Below are positions 8,881-18,059 of a stretch of DNA of 64,000 bases, in pieces. Where the stretch lies: positions 1-64,000 of the forward strand of contig JANXTF010000068.1 of the NCBI GenBank assembly GCA_025352565.1, written 5' to 3'. This DNA comes from Rhodospirillales bacterium (GTDB lineage Bacteria; Pseudomonadota; Alphaproteobacteria; Acetobacterales; Acetobacteraceae). Below the pieces are notes generated by a model, which saw nothing but the letters and a program-made list of their open reading frames with translations, did no database searches and was not told the origin of the DNA. Made by a program: the position numbers and the translations under genes. The first letter of the stretch is position 1, and every line of letters starts with the position of its first letter.

Positions 8881-9939
8881 TCATTCCTGAAGGTCGAGGC
8901 CGATGGCCTGTTGGGCGGTGGCGATGCCGGCCTGCGCCAGAGCAGCCAGCAATTCGCGTTTGAGCCGGGGGACAAGCGCCGGGCCGGCATAGGCGAAAGC
9001 GGAATACACCTGCGCGAGGCTGGCGCCCGCCCGCAGCTTGGCCAGAACGTCGGCGCCGGTCTGCACGCCGCCGACCCCCACCAGCACCAGCCGTCCGCGC
9101 GCCAGCACCGCCGCCTCGCGCAGCATGGCTGTGGACCGCGCCATCAACGGTGCGCCCGACAGGCCGCCTGCCTCCCCAGCATGGCGCGAACGCAGGCCCG
9201 CTGGCCGGGCGATGGTGGTGTTGGACACGATCAGCCCGTCCGCCCCGCCATCGACGCAGGTCTCCACGATCGCCGCGAGGCCGCTCGGCGCGAGATCGGG
9301 CGCCAGCTTCACCAGCAGCGGCGGACGCGTCGGGACCGCGCGCGCGATCGCGTCCAGGATGCCGCGCAGGCGCTCCTCGCCCTGCAGGTCGCGCAGGCCG
9401 GGCGTGTTGGGGGAGGAAACGTTGACCACGATGTAGTCCGCGATCGGCGCCACCGCCGCGACCAGGGCCGGATAGTCCCGCTCGGGAACCGCGCCCGTCT
9501 TGTTGATGCCGATATTGGCGCCCACCGGAACGTCCGCGTGGAATGCGCGGAAATTGGCCAGGTAGGCGTCGATCCCGTCATTGTTGAAGCCAAGGCGGTT
9601 GATGACCGCCCGGTCCTCGGTAAGCCGGAACATGCGCGGCCGCGGATTGCCGGGCTGGGGCAGGGGAGTCACGGTGCCGGCCTCCAGCAAGCCGAACCCC
9701 AGGCGGCTCAGCCCGGTCAGGGCGGCTGCGTTCTTGTCGAACCCAGCGGCGAGTCCGATTGGGTTGGAGAACCGCAGGCCCAGCGCCGCGACCGCGAGCC
9801 TCGTATCGTCGGCGCCGGAGACATGGCCCGCGAGTCCCAGCCGCAGCGCCCGCAATGCCAGCCCGTGCGCCGTCTCCGGATCGAGCGCGCGCAGCAGAGG
9901 CACGGCACGCGAGGCCAGCCAGGTGAGCGGCAGGCGCAC
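8881..9939 (-). CDS. pyrD: Dihydroorotate dehydrogenase (quinone), class 2
   Basis: PyrD oxidises dihydroorotate to orotate in pyrimidine synthesis, passing electrons to quinone at the membrane. The 352-residue protein has the class 2 N-terminal amphipathic extension (PLLRALDPETAHGLALRAL), the FMN-barrel start NPIGLAAGFDKNA, the catalytic Ser region VNVSSPNTPGLRDLQ, the FMN Lys in LLVKLAPDL, and GLIVSNTT plus GGLSGAPL and GVGGVQTGADV phosphate-binding loops. It lies between the SCO1-type gene (2 bp gap) and the HAD gene (1 bp gap) in one tight minus-strand operon. Confidence 0.95.
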   Translation of the reverse strand: MRLPLTWLASRAVPLLRALDPETAHGLALRALRLGLAGHVSGADDTRLAVAALGLRFSNPIGLAAGFDKNAAALTGLSRLGFGLLEAGTVTPLPQPGNPRPRMFRLTEDRAVINRLGFNNDGIDAYLANFRAFHADVPVGANIGINKTGAVPERDYPALVAAVAPIADYIVVNVSSPNTPGLRDLQGEERLRGILDAIARAVPTRPPLLVKLAPDLAPSGLAAIVETCVDGGADGLIVSNTTIARPAGLRSRHAGEAGGLSGAPLMARSTAMLREAAVLARGRLVLVGVGGVQTGADVLAKLRAGASLAQVYSAFAYAGPALVPRLKRELLAALAQAGIATAQQAIGLDLQE

Positions 9940-9941
9940 CG

Positions 9942-10646
9942 TCAGCCGACGATCCGGCCGATCTCGGCGGCCATCTCGGACGCCTCCGCGTCGGCGCGGA
10001 TGGGGGCGACGAACTGCCCGTCAGGGGCCATCAGGTAAATGATCGAGCTGTGGTCCATGGTGTAGTCGAGCGGCGCGGTTCCGGTGCGGTGCTCGGCGTA
10101 GTAGACGCGATAGGCCTTGGCGACCGCCGCGATCTGCTCCGGCGTGCCGGTCAGGCCCAGCAGGCGGGGCGTGAACGCCGCCGTGTATTGCAGCAATACC
10201 GCCGGGGTGTCGCGGCCGGGATCGACCGTCACGAAAAGGGGCTGGATACGGTCCGCCCTGGCCCCCAGCGTGTCGAGCGCGCCCGCCATCTGATTCAGTG
10301 TGGTGGGACAGACATCGGGGCAGAACGTGTAGCCGAAATACACCAGCAGGTATTTGCCCCGGAAATCCCGGTCGGTCACGGCGCGCCCGCTGGCATCCGT
10401 GAGCGAGAACGAACCACCGATCGAGACGCCGGTGAGGAGCGCCGCGTTGGGCCTGGCCACGGTGATCCAAAGCGTGACGCCCGCGCCGCTCAACAGCGCG
10501 ACGACCAAAGCGGCGGCGGCGGCGAGTCTCGCGCGATGACGCTGGGTGGAAGTGATCGGCGTATCCTCGGCTGGTGGCGCGTCACGATATGCCGCAACCG
10601 CCGCGCGGCTGAAAGGCCTGTGGCCGAGCGGCCACCGATCGCGCAA
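9942..10646 (-). CDS. SCO1/SenC/PrrC family copper chaperone
   Basis: SCO proteins deliver copper to the CuA site of cytochrome c oxidase and act at the periplasmic face of the inner membrane. A single N-terminal membrane segment (LAAAAALVVALLSGAGVTLWITVA) is followed by a thioredoxin-like domain with the copper-binding CxxxC (YFGYTFCPDVCPTTL) and the distal His in TMDHSSIIYLMAP. No good ATG lies near the anchor. I use a TTG at 10646, which gives about 234 residues; the reading frame stays open to an ATG at 10814, but that would overlap the divergent gene at 10738. The start is uncertain, the family is not. It heads the operon with pyrD and the HAD gene. Confidence 0.88.
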   Translation of the reverse strand: MRDRWPLGHRPFSRAAVAAYRDAPPAEDTPITSTQRHRARLAAAAALVVALLSGAGVTLWITVARPNAALLTGVSIGGSFSLTDASGRAVTDRDFRGKYLLVYFGYTFCPDVCPTTLNQMAGALDTLGARADRIQPLFVTVDPGRDTPAVLLQYTAAFTPRLLGLTGTPEQIAAVAKAYRVYYAEHRTGTAPLDYTMDHSSIIYLMAPDGQFVAPIRADAEASEMAAEIGRIVG

Positions 10647-10737
10647 CCTTGCATGGCGTGAGTATGTTATAGTTACGCTAAATCTTGCAGTGCGGTATAG
10701 AGTGTGACGTGGCTGATTCGCGCAATGGGGACTTCGT

Positions 10738-11664
10738 ATGTCTATCGGAATGATCGGGCGGCGCCGGGCGATGGCCGGCGGAGTACTGGCGGCGACCTCG
10801 CTCGCGGCCACCATGGGCTATGCGGTGCCGCTGCCGCTTATGCCCGAGCCGTTCCGCGCCACCCCATCCGAGGGCCGCTCCCTGATCTCGCCGATCCTGC
10901 CGGCCGCCACGGGCGCGCTGCCCACTTGGCGCCGCCACGCGGTCATCCCACAGCCGGCCAATGGCCGCCCGATCATCTGCATCGTCATCGACGACCTGGG
11001 CGTGATGCATCGCGGAACCGAGCGCATCGTGGCCATGCCCGGTCCGCTCACGCTCTCGTGGTTCCCATTCGCGCCAAGCCTGCCCGAACAGGTTGCCGGC
11101 GGGGCCGCGCGCGGGCACGAGGCGACTCTGCACATGCCGATGCAATCGTTCAGCAACTCCACCTACCAGACCGGGCCGGACCCGCTGCGTATCGACCTCC
11201 CGCCCGCCGAGAATCTGGCCCGCCTGCGCGCCGCCATCGCCGCCGTGCCGAACGTGGTGGGTCTGAACAACCACATGGGCTCGGTCGCCACGCATGACGC
11301 CGCGCTGATGGCTTTGGTCGCCGGCGAGACGCGCGAGCACAGCATGCTGTTCCTCGACAGCCTGACCATCGGCGGCAGCCAGGGTTTCCGCCAAGCGGAG
11401 GCCGCCGGCGTGCCGGCCGCGTCGCGCGACATCTTCATCGACGACAAGAACAACGCGCATCTCATCCAGACGCAGCTTGCCGCCATCGAGCACTCCGCCC
11501 GCACGCGGGGCAACGTCATTGCCATCGGCCATCCCCGCCCGCTGACGGTGGCAGCGCTCGAAGCCTGGCTGCCGACCCTGCCGCAGAAGGGCTTCGTGCT
11601 GTGGCCCCTGGCCGCCACCATCGCCCTGCGTGGCAATTTGCCGCTGCCGGGCGCGCTGGTATAG
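10738..11664 (+). CDS. Divergent polysaccharide deacetylase (YibQ-like, DUF610)
   Basis: The 308-residue protein has a signal peptide-like start (MIGRRRAMAGGVLAATSLAATMGYA) and the divergent polysaccharide-deacetylase domain: ICIVIDDLGV with the Asp pair, LTLSWFPFAPS, EATLHMPMQS, GLNNHMGSVAT with the HMGS metal-site pattern, MLFLDSLTIG and GNVIAIGHPRP. Relatives often lie beside divisome or septal amidase genes and are annotated as periplasmic. Its substrate is not established. It is transcribed away from the SCO1 gene and ends 13 bp before the convergent CaiB gene. Confidence 0.88.
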   Translation: MSIGMIGRRRAMAGGVLAATSLAATMGYAVPLPLMPEPFRATPSEGRSLISPILPAATGALPTWRRHAVIPQPANGRPIICIVIDDLGVMHRGTERIVAMPGPLTLSWFPFAPSLPEQVAGGAARGHEATLHMPMQSFSNSTYQTGPDPLRIDLPPAENLARLRAAIAAVPNVVGLNNHMGSVATHDAALMALVAGETREHSMLFLDSLTIGGSQGFRQAEAAGVPAASRDIFIDDKNNAHLIQTQLAAIEHSARTRGNVIAIGHPRPLTVAALEAWLPTLPQKGFVLWPLAATIALRGNLPLPGALV

Positions 11665-11677
11665 CGGCGGAACAAGG

Positions 11678-12895
11678 CTACCGGGGCCGGCGCGTGTGCA
11701 GCACGCCGTCGGCTTCGAGCTTGGCGATGTCAGCCGGGCTGTAGCCATGTTCGGCCAGCACCTCGGCGCTGTGCTCTGAGAATTTCGGCGGCTTGCGGCG
11801 CGTGCCGCCGGGCGTGCGCGACATCTTGATCGGCGTGCCGAGGCCCCGGTAGTCGCCCAGTTCGGTCACCATCTCGCGCGCCGCCGCGTGGGCGCTGCCT
11901 AGCGCCTCGTCCACATGCAGCACCGGGCCGGCGGGCAGGCCCATACGCAGCAGGCGGTCGCACAAGGCGTGGCCGTCTTCATGGAGGAAGGCGTCCTCCA
12001 ACTCGGCGCGCAAGGCGGCGCGATGGGTCAGACGGTCGCCGTTGCGGGCGAAGCGGGGGTCGTCCGCCAGCGCGGGCTTGCCGATGGCGCCGCACAGCTT
12101 GCGGAACTGACCGTCGTTGCCGGAAGCCACGAAAATCTCGCAGGTCGCGGTGCGGAGCTTCTCGTAGGGAGCGAGGTTGGGGTGCGGGTTGCCGGTGGCG
12201 ACCGGGCGTTTTCCGTTCAGGAAGTAGTTGGCCGCCTGGGGGTGCAGCAGCGCCATGCCGCAATCGTGCAGCGTCATGTCGAGGAATTGGCCGAGGCCGG
12301 AGTTGCTGCGCTCGTGCAGCGCCATCAGGATGGCCACGGCGGAATACAGCCCGGTGCCCATGTCCACGATGGCGCAGCCCAGCCGGGTCGGCCCGCGATC
12401 CGCGTCGCCGTTGATGCTCATGAGCCCGGTCATCGCCTGCACGATCGCATCGTAACCCGGCAATCCGCCCAGCGGCCCGTCGGCGCCGAAGCCAGAAACC
12501 CGGCAATGGATCAGGCGGGGGAAGCGGGGTGCCAGGTCGGCCTCGTAGCCCATGCCCCATTTCTCCATGGAGCCGGGCTTGAAGTTCTCCACGAGAATGT
12601 CCGCCTCCCGCAGCATCCGCAGAATCACCGCGCGGCCTTCGGGCTTGCCGATATCGAGCGCGATGGAGCGCTTGTTGCGGTTCACGCCGATGAAATAGCT
12701 GGCAGTGCCGTCCAGGAACGGTGGCCCCCAGTCCCGCACCTCGTCGCCCTGGGGCGGTTCGACCTTGATGACCTCGGCGCCGTGATCGGACAGGATCATG
12801 GTGCCGTACGGCCCGCCGAGCACGCGGGTGAGATCGACCACCTTCAACCCGGCCAACGCGCCGGCCGAGCGGGCGAGGCCCTTGCCCTCGGTCAT
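11678..12895 (-). CDS. Class III (CaiB/BaiF) CoA-transferase
   Basis: A 405-residue family III CoA-transferase; such enzymes move CoA between carboxylic acids through an Asp-anhydride intermediate. Start region: GLKVVDLTRVLGGPYGTMILSDHGAEVIKVE. The catalytic Asp is expected in the CAIVDMGTGLYSA segment (about residue 175), and the C-terminal portion has the usual MGLPAGPVL and GLGTPIKMSRTPGG pattern. Start ATG at 12895 overlaps the upstream class I beta-subunit stop codon by the ATGA arrangement. Sitting in one operon with two class I CoA-transferase subunits is unusual; the substrate is unknown. Confidence 0.9.
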   Translation of the reverse strand: MTEGKGLARSAGALAGLKVVDLTRVLGGPYGTMILSDHGAEVIKVEPPQGDEVRDWGPPFLDGTASYFIGVNRNKRSIALDIGKPEGRAVILRMLREADILVENFKPGSMEKWGMGYEADLAPRFPRLIHCRVSGFGADGPLGGLPGYDAIVQAMTGLMSINGDADRGPTRLGCAIVDMGTGLYSAVAILMALHERSNSGLGQFLDMTLHDCGMALLHPQAANYFLNGKRPVATGNPHPNLAPYEKLRTATCEIFVASGNDGQFRKLCGAIGKPALADDPRFARNGDRLTHRAALRAELEDAFLHEDGHALCDRLLRMGLPAGPVLHVDEALGSAHAAAREMVTELGDYRGLGTPIKMSRTPGGTRRKPPKFSEHSAEVLAEHGYSPADIAKLEADGVLHTRRPR

Positions 12896-13623
12896 GGGGC
12901 GTTCCAGACGCGGCGGCAGAAATCCGGGTAGGTCTCGCGCATCTCGTCGCATACGGGTCCACGCAGCACTGCAAGCTCTCCTGGCGTCGGGTCGGGGGTG
13001 ATGGGTGCGTCGTCGCCGGCATAGTCGAAGCCGGTGTTGTCCCGCACGCCAGCGGCGGTCTCGCCTGGGTGGAGGGAGACGAGGGAAAAGCCCGCGCCAT
13101 CGAAGCCGAACACACAGCGCCCGGTGACCAGCGCCTGCGCCGTGCCGCGACGGAAAACCCCGGGGGGCGAGATGCCGGGGGCGGAGACGATGTCGACGCG
13201 CTCGACCAGCACGCGGGGCGAGTGCTCCTCGCGGAACAGGATGGTGCGGGGGGTCATGAAATACATGAACGCAGAGCCGAAGCTGCCGGGGAAGCGCGCG
13301 TCGCGTCCGGGCCAGTCGCCGGTGCCGATGAGGTTGAGGTTGGCCTGACCGTCGATCTGCCCGCCGCCGAGGAAAAACAGGTCGATACGGCCCTGGCCCG
13401 CGAGGTCGAACAATTCGCGCGAGCCCTCGGTGAAAGGGTTGCCGCGCGGGCGGTGCAACAGCGACAGGCGGACCTTGTGTCCGAGCTTCCTGACCAGCCA
13501 GCACGCCGCGGCGGGGATAGGGCTCGCTGCGCCCACCGCGATATGGCGGGCCGGGGGCGCCGCCGGGTCCAGGATCAGGCGTGCCACGGCGCCGATCAGG
13601 CGTTCCTCATGGGAAGCGATCAT
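12892..13623 (-). CDS. Class I CoA-transferase, beta-like subunit
   Basis: A 243-residue protein resembling the second subunit of family I CoA-transferases (glutaconate / 3-oxoacid type). It shows the GxxSPIPAAACWL start of the domain, LFFLGGGQIDGQANLNLIGTG (the GGxQxDxxGNxN-like loop) and a FPGSFGSAFMYFM segment. I do not see the Glu-containing SENG motif of classical active-site subunits, so its catalytic status is uncertain. Both ends overlap neighbours by 4 bp (13620-13623 and 12892-12895), which suggests translational coupling in a three-gene unit. Substrate unknown. Confidence 0.82.
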   Translation of the reverse strand: MIASHEERLIGAVARLILDPAAPPARHIAVGAASPIPAAACWLVRKLGHKVRLSLLHRPRGNPFTEGSRELFDLAGQGRIDLFFLGGGQIDGQANLNLIGTGDWPGRDARFPGSFGSAFMYFMTPRTILFREEHSPRVLVERVDIVSAPGISPPGVFRRGTAQALVTGRCVFGFDGAGFSLVSLHPGETAAGVRDNTGFDYAGDDAPITPDPTPGELAVLRGPVCDEMRETYPDFCRRVWNAP

Positions 13624-14450
13624 TCGGCGGCCTGGGAGCGCGAAGGCAACACATGGCGTTCGAGATAGCAGGCGAACCCCGCATCGGTGCGGGCGGCCTT
13701 GGCGTAGTCGGAGATGTGCGCCGCGTCGGCTGCGTATTCGTCCAGCAAACCGAGCGGCCAGGCGCCGCGCGCCGCCACCGCGACCGCGTCGATGTAGGTG
13801 CCGCTGATGGTGCCGGCGGCCATGCGCTCGTCGTCGAGCAGGCTGCCCGCGACCATGCGCTCCACCGTTACCACCGCACGCCGCGCGGCGTGGGCCAGCG
13901 TCGCCAGCTCCCGCCGCCGCCCGACCCACACATTGCCGTCCGCGTCCGCGCATACCGCGTGAAACGCAGCGACATCGGGCGACAGCGCCGGCAGCAGCAG
14001 GATCGGGTCGCCGCCATCGGCGCCCCCTTGGGCAAACGGGTTGTCGATCACTTTCCAGTCCGCCCGGTGCGCCAGGACATCGCTGCCCAGCACGCCCCGC
14101 AGCGGCATGAACGGCACGCCCTTCTCGGCCGCCTGCAACATGGTGTGGATGGCGGGGCAGGTGGCGTCGATCACCGCGATCGCGCCGCGCCGCACGGCGT
14201 CGGCGAAGCGGGGCGCGGTGCCTGCCTCGCCGAGCGTGACGGCGCTGGTCTGCACCGAGGCGACACAGCCCGCGCCGATCAGCAGGTCGGTCGCGAAGCC
14301 CGAGACCGGGACGCCCAGCAGGCGCAATCCGCGCGCGCCGCGCCGGACGAGGGCGCGGGCCAGTTCGCAAGGGGCAAGCGAGTTGTCCGGCGGCAGCGCC
14401 AGGAGGGCACCATCCGGAATCGAGGCGGCAAGCGTTTCGGGCGTTTCCAT
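13620..14450 (-). CDS. Class I CoA-transferase, alpha-like subunit
   Basis: A 276-residue first subunit of a family I CoA-transferase. The early GVPVSGFATDLLIGAGCVASVQTS segment matches the glycine-rich CoA-binding region, followed by FMPLRGVLGSDVL and an NPFAQGGADGGDPILLLPALSPDVA segment typical of these subunits. First gene of the operon; its stop overlaps the beta subunit start. Together with the beta subunit and the CaiB protein it forms a module for activating an unidentified carboxylic acid. The closest annotated classes in related bacteria are glutaconate CoA-transferase-like proteins; the substrate cannot be read from sequence. Confidence 0.82.
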   Translation of the reverse strand: METPETLAASIPDGALLALPPDNSLAPCELARALVRRGARGLRLLGVPVSGFATDLLIGAGCVASVQTSAVTLGEAGTAPRFADAVRRGAIAVIDATCPAIHTMLQAAEKGVPFMPLRGVLGSDVLAHRADWKVIDNPFAQGGADGGDPILLLPALSPDVAAFHAVCADADGNVWVGRRRELATLAHAARRAVVTVERMVAGSLLDDERMAAGTISGTYIDAVAVAARGAWPLGLLDEYAADAAHISDYAKAARTDAGFACYLERHVLPSRSQAAE

Positions 14451-14524
14451 GGGGCCGTAGAGTCGAGGCGGGGGCGGTCCGGGTCAAGCCTTTGTCGGCG
14501 CGAGCGACCAGGGCGCGCCGTGGT

Positions 14525-15391
14525 TCAGGTTGTCGCCAGCTCGTCCGCGTGGAACAGCATCTCCTCGAACAGGTCCCGCATCGTCGCGGCCGACACATTG
14601 GCGTGGCTGGCACAGACGGTGAAGAACGCGCCCGCCGGGTCGTCATGGATGGCGCGGAGCGAGTAGTTGGCGAAATTCGCGGGTGTCCAGACACTGCGGC
14701 CCAGCAGGCGGCGTCCGTCAGGCAGGTCGGTGCGATGCCACCGTTCCATCACGCCGCTCTGCTCGGCAAAGATCGAATACAGCGTGTACTCGGTCCAGGA
14801 ACGGTCGCTGTCCAGCAGGGTCAGCCATGGGTCCGCGCGGGCCGCGAGATGGTCCGCCAGGCGGAGGGCCACGTCTCGCGCCAGCATCTGCGGCGTGACG
14901 TTGAGACCTTGCATGCCGATGTCGAGCGGCATTCGCAGCAGGCCGGACGAGGCCAGCCACCAATGCGGGTGTTCGGCCTTGGTCATCCACGAGGTGAAGC
15001 ATCTTCCGTCGCGTACCAAATGCCCAGGCGCCAGGCGCCGGCACAGCAGCACATCGGGGTCGAGCGTGAGATAGAACGGGGTAGGGCAGATGGCGGCGAA
15101 AGCGAGCTTCAGCGCCTGCTGCTTGTACCAGCCGATGGCGCGGTGCGCGGCGATGCCTGGGATCAGTTCGTCCTCGCCGATCAAAATGAGTTCGACGCCG
15201 GCGGTGTCAGGCAATGCCGCGCGGATCTCGGCCATCTCGCTCGCCACGCACACGAGATGGAGGCGCAGCCGCTCCGGCATGTCGAGGAAGACGGCGAAGC
15301 TGTCGAGCAGCAATCGAAGACGGGGAATGTTCTCCTCGTAATGCGCGCCGGTGATCTTGAGCGGCAGCATGGCGACGAAAGGGAGGGTCAT
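14525..15391 (-). CDS. DUF6492-like putative glycosyltransferase
   Basis: A 288-residue protein that opens with a beta-strand and a PLKITGAHYEENIPRLRLLLDSF helix, continues to LHLVCVASEMAEIRAAL and carries a DxD-like metal motif in FYLTLDPDVLLCR (about 107-119), followed by an HPHWWLASSGLLRMP segment. The layout is that of a GT-A nucleotide-sugar transferase, matching what I know as DUF6492. Start ATG 15391 overlaps the preceding stop codon by 4 bp. It is the last of four co-transcribed glycan genes. Activity is inferred. Confidence 0.7.
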   Translation of the reverse strand: MTLPFVAMLPLKITGAHYEENIPRLRLLLDSFAVFLDMPERLRLHLVCVASEMAEIRAALPDTAGVELILIGEDELIPGIAAHRAIGWYKQQALKLAFAAICPTPFYLTLDPDVLLCRRLAPGHLVRDGRCFTSWMTKAEHPHWWLASSGLLRMPLDIGMQGLNVTPQMLARDVALRLADHLAARADPWLTLLDSDRSWTEYTLYSIFAEQSGVMERWHRTDLPDGRRLLGRSVWTPANFANYSLRAIHDDPAGAFFTVCASHANVSAATMRDLFEEMLFHADELATT

Positions 15392-17139
15392 GAGGGCACC
15401 AACTCGCGGGCCAGGGTGGCCGGCAGAAGCTCCGGCAGCTCAGCGACGCCGTCGGCGGTCCCCCGGAAGGGGATGTTCCGCACCACGCAGAGCGACATCA
15501 CGAGGGTTCGAAACGCGCCATGGCCGTTCGTGGCCCAGATGATCTCGTCGTGTTCGGAGGGCGCGTGCAGCAGCCGCATCAACACGGCCTCGACGCCGGC
15601 CGGGTCCGCCACGTCGAGACAGGTGATGCGACGGCGGCGCGAAAGGGCGCGTGGCTCGCGCGCGATGTCTCCGAGCACGAACATTCCGGGGGCAGGCGTC
15701 TCCCGCCCGCCCGACCAGGCGGCACGCAGGCGGATCGCGGCAGGGTCCCAGGTCAGGTCCGGGTGAAGCGTCGGGGTCGCCATGGGCGGGACCGGCGCCG
15801 TGTCGGACGCGGCGGCCAGCACCGGATCGACGGCGGGCGGCAGAACGGTCCCGATCAGAGCGTGGGTTTCCGCATCCATCACCAATCGGACACGATGGCG
15901 CGCGGCCAAGGCGCGGGCGGCGCCGATCGAGGCCTGCAGGTGTAGCGGGCCAGCGCGCCGCAGGTCGATCTCGATGGCGGGCTTGTAACGTTCGATGACG
16001 CGCAGCAGATGGCCTTCGCCCTGGGCGGCCCGCGCGCGAAGTTCGTCGCGGGCGGCTTCGGTCGCATCGAGCGCGGGCCCCAGGCCAGGCCGGCGCAGCG
16101 CGATCTCGGCCATGCGCGCGGCCATTTCATGCGGCGTGGCGCAGATCAGAGAGCCGTCGAGCCGTGTGCCGGACGCGGCGTGGGTGGCGGCCAGCACCGG
16201 CAGTCCGAGCGCCAGCGCGTCGGCGGTCTTGATCTTGAAACCGGTGCCTTCCCACACCGGCATCACGGCGTAGTCGACCTGCTGGTAGAACTCCCGCTCA
16301 TCGGCCACCTGCCCGAGGCAGATCACGTTCAGGCCAGTGCGAAGATGCCGGCCCACAGCGCCGCCGACCACAAGCTCGACAGGTGCGAAGCTGGCGGCGA
16401 TCTCTTGCTCCAGCGCCGCGCACAGCGCGTTCAGGCCATGGACGTTGAACGGATTGCCCGAGGCAAGCACGCCGAAGCTGACGCGGTCCGCGCGCAGCGG
16501 GCGGGCGCGCCGGGGCAACGGCGCGTCGTCCAACGTCGGCTCGTAGTAAGGCACGTTCACCACCCGGCGCGGCGTGAGGTCGAGCAGTGCGCGCGCCTCG
16601 GTCTCCTGGATGGTCACCGCGATATCGGCACGGCCGATACCGAACAACTCGGCCTCGCGATCCGGCACAAAGAAATCCGGCGATTGCCCGATGCGCGCGA
16701 ACGCGTCCGGCCGCAGCCAGAACAGATCATGGGTCTCCAGCACCTTGGTGGTCGCCGGATGCACGAAGTCGAACGCCTTGCTCAGCCAGACATTATGCAC
16801 CACGGCCACATCGAAGAAGCGGCGTGCGAACAGGTTGGCGAGCGTCGCCTCCAGTCCCGCATCCCACCACTCGTCGAGTCCGTGTCGCGCGCCATGCGCG
16901 GGGGGCCGGCCGACCTGAGGGCCGGCATGGACCACGATCAGTTCGTCCCATTGCCGGCGCATCCCGTCCGCGACCGCGGTATCGTGGCTCCATGCCCAAT
17001 CGTCCTCGAAGGCCAGCAGCAGAAAAGTCGTGCGGTAGCCGGCATCGGCGAGCAGCCGGGTCATCTGGTACACGCGCCGGCGGTGTCCCGCGTCGCGCGG
17101 CAGGCTGGCAAAGGGCGAGATGACGAGCGCGGTCTTCAA
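15388..17139 (-). CDS. GT4-type glycosyltransferase with an extra C-terminal domain
   Basis: A 583-residue protein. Residues ~1-400 have the GT-B plan: KTALVISPFASLPRDAGHRRRVYQM at the start, a mid-protein linker, and a donor-site region with VMPVWEGTGFKIKTADALALGLPVLA where family 4 enzymes have the E-x7-E motif. The last ~180 residues (from about LRRAGPLHLQASIG) form a second region I cannot assign. I place the start at a TTG (17139) inside a TTGA overlap with the GT2 stop codon because no ATG or GTG precedes the first conserved strand. It lies in an operon of four genes each overlapping the next by 4 bp. Acceptor and donor sugars are unknown. Confidence 0.83.
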   Translation of the reverse strand: MKTALVISPFASLPRDAGHRRRVYQMTRLLADAGYRTTFLLLAFEDDWAWSHDTAVADGMRRQWDELIVVHAGPQVGRPPAHGARHGLDEWWDAGLEATLANLFARRFFDVAVVHNVWLSKAFDFVHPATTKVLETHDLFWLRPDAFARIGQSPDFFVPDREAELFGIGRADIAVTIQETEARALLDLTPRRVVNVPYYEPTLDDAPLPRRARPLRADRVSFGVLASGNPFNVHGLNALCAALEQEIAASFAPVELVVGGAVGRHLRTGLNVICLGQVADEREFYQQVDYAVMPVWEGTGFKIKTADALALGLPVLAATHAASGTRLDGSLICATPHEMAARMAEIALRRPGLGPALDATEAARDELRARAAQGEGHLLRVIERYKPAIEIDLRRAGPLHLQASIGAARALAARHRVRLVMDAETHALIGTVLPPAVDPVLAAASDTAPVPPMATPTLHPDLTWDPAAIRLRAAWSGGRETPAPGMFVLGDIAREPRALSRRRRITCLDVADPAGVEAVLMRLLHAPSEHDEIIWATNGHGAFRTLVMSLCVVRNIPFRGTADGVAELPELLPATLARELVPS

Positions 17140-18059
17140 GCCGGTCCCCCGCCGCCGAACACGATGGCCGCGAGGTAGATCGCGCGAAGCTGCAGCTTGA
17201 ACTCGGCGGCGTCGGCGGGCTCGGCGAGCAGCGCGTTGAGGTTGCGCCGGTGGCCCTCCAGCCGCGCGATGGCGGCGCCGTATTCCACCCGATGCGCGGG
17301 ATCGTCGGGTTCCACCGTGCCGGCGACAAGGTCGGACACAGCCTGCCAGTACACCCGGCGGCGGAACCAGCGCGTGGTGAGCCGCTCGGTCGGAATCACG
17401 TGTTGCACCGCGATGGCGGGATCGTAGAACACGCGGTTCAGACCCACGCGGCCGAGCAGGGCGCTTTCCTCGTTGCTCAGCAGCGAATGCGTGCCGCGCC
17501 GGCCGAGATCGGTGTCGAACAGGCCGTATGTGTCGAACACGCCGCGATGCAGGGTGAGGTTGGCGCCCACCACCCACTCGCCCGCCCGCAGAAAGCGCGG
17601 CGTGGGGCTCCAATCGATGCACGACAAGTGGCCCGCGAGGCTGTCGTCGTACCACACCGGCATCGCCTCGCCGCCGTAGTGCGGCGCGACCTTGCCGCCC
17701 ACGGCCAGCAGGTCGCCGCCAGCCATGCGGGCCAGGATGTTGTCGCACCAATCGTCGCAGACCAGCGCATCGTCGTCGAGGAACGCGATGATCTCGCCGC
17801 GCGCGTGCCGCACGGCGTGGTTGCGCGCGTGGGACAGGCCTTGGGTGTCGCACACGATGGCGCGCACGTTCGGGTCGTCCGGCAGCGGGATCGGCCGGCG
17901 CAGCGCGGGCGGCGTGTTCTCGATCACGAGCAACTCACAGTCGGCCCGCGCGAAGCCGCGCGATGCCAGCAGCGTCTGCACGGTGTCGCGCAACGCCTTG
18001 TAGCGGTTATGGGTGCAGATCGCGACCGTAAGGCGCGGGGTCCCGACGTGCGCCGTCAT
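17136..18059 (-). CDS. Family 2 glycosyltransferase
   Basis: A 307-residue GT-A enzyme. It starts with LTVAICTHNRYKALRDTVQTLL, then HARNHAVRHARGEIIAFLDDDALVCDDWC with the DDD metal site, and GANLTLHRGVFDTYGLFDTDLGRRG with the acceptor-side segment and EE pair (SNEESALLGRVG) usual for GT2 proteins. No membrane helix is evident, so it is probably cytoplasmic and adds a sugar to a surface glycan precursor. It overlaps the upstream gene by ATGA and the downstream gene by TTGA. Confidence 0.92.
   Translation of the reverse strand: MTAHVGTPRLTVAICTHNRYKALRDTVQTLLASRGFARADCELLVIENTPPALRRPIPLPDDPNVRAIVCDTQGLSHARNHAVRHARGEIIAFLDDDALVCDDWCDNILARMAGGDLLAVGGKVAPHYGGEAMPVWYDDSLAGHLSCIDWSPTPRFLRAGEWVVGANLTLHRGVFDTYGLFDTDLGRRGTHSLLSNEESALLGRVGLNRVFYDPAIAVQHVIPTERLTTRWFRRRVYWQAVSDLVAGTVEPDDPAHRVEYGAAIARLEGHRRNLNALLAEPADAAEFKLQLRAIYLAAIVFGGGGPA

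Noticed and set aside
13581-14666. 361-codon plus-strand frame opposite the class I alpha CoA-transferase subunit
   Set aside because: No domain features; antisense to a gene with recognisable CoA-transferase motifs.
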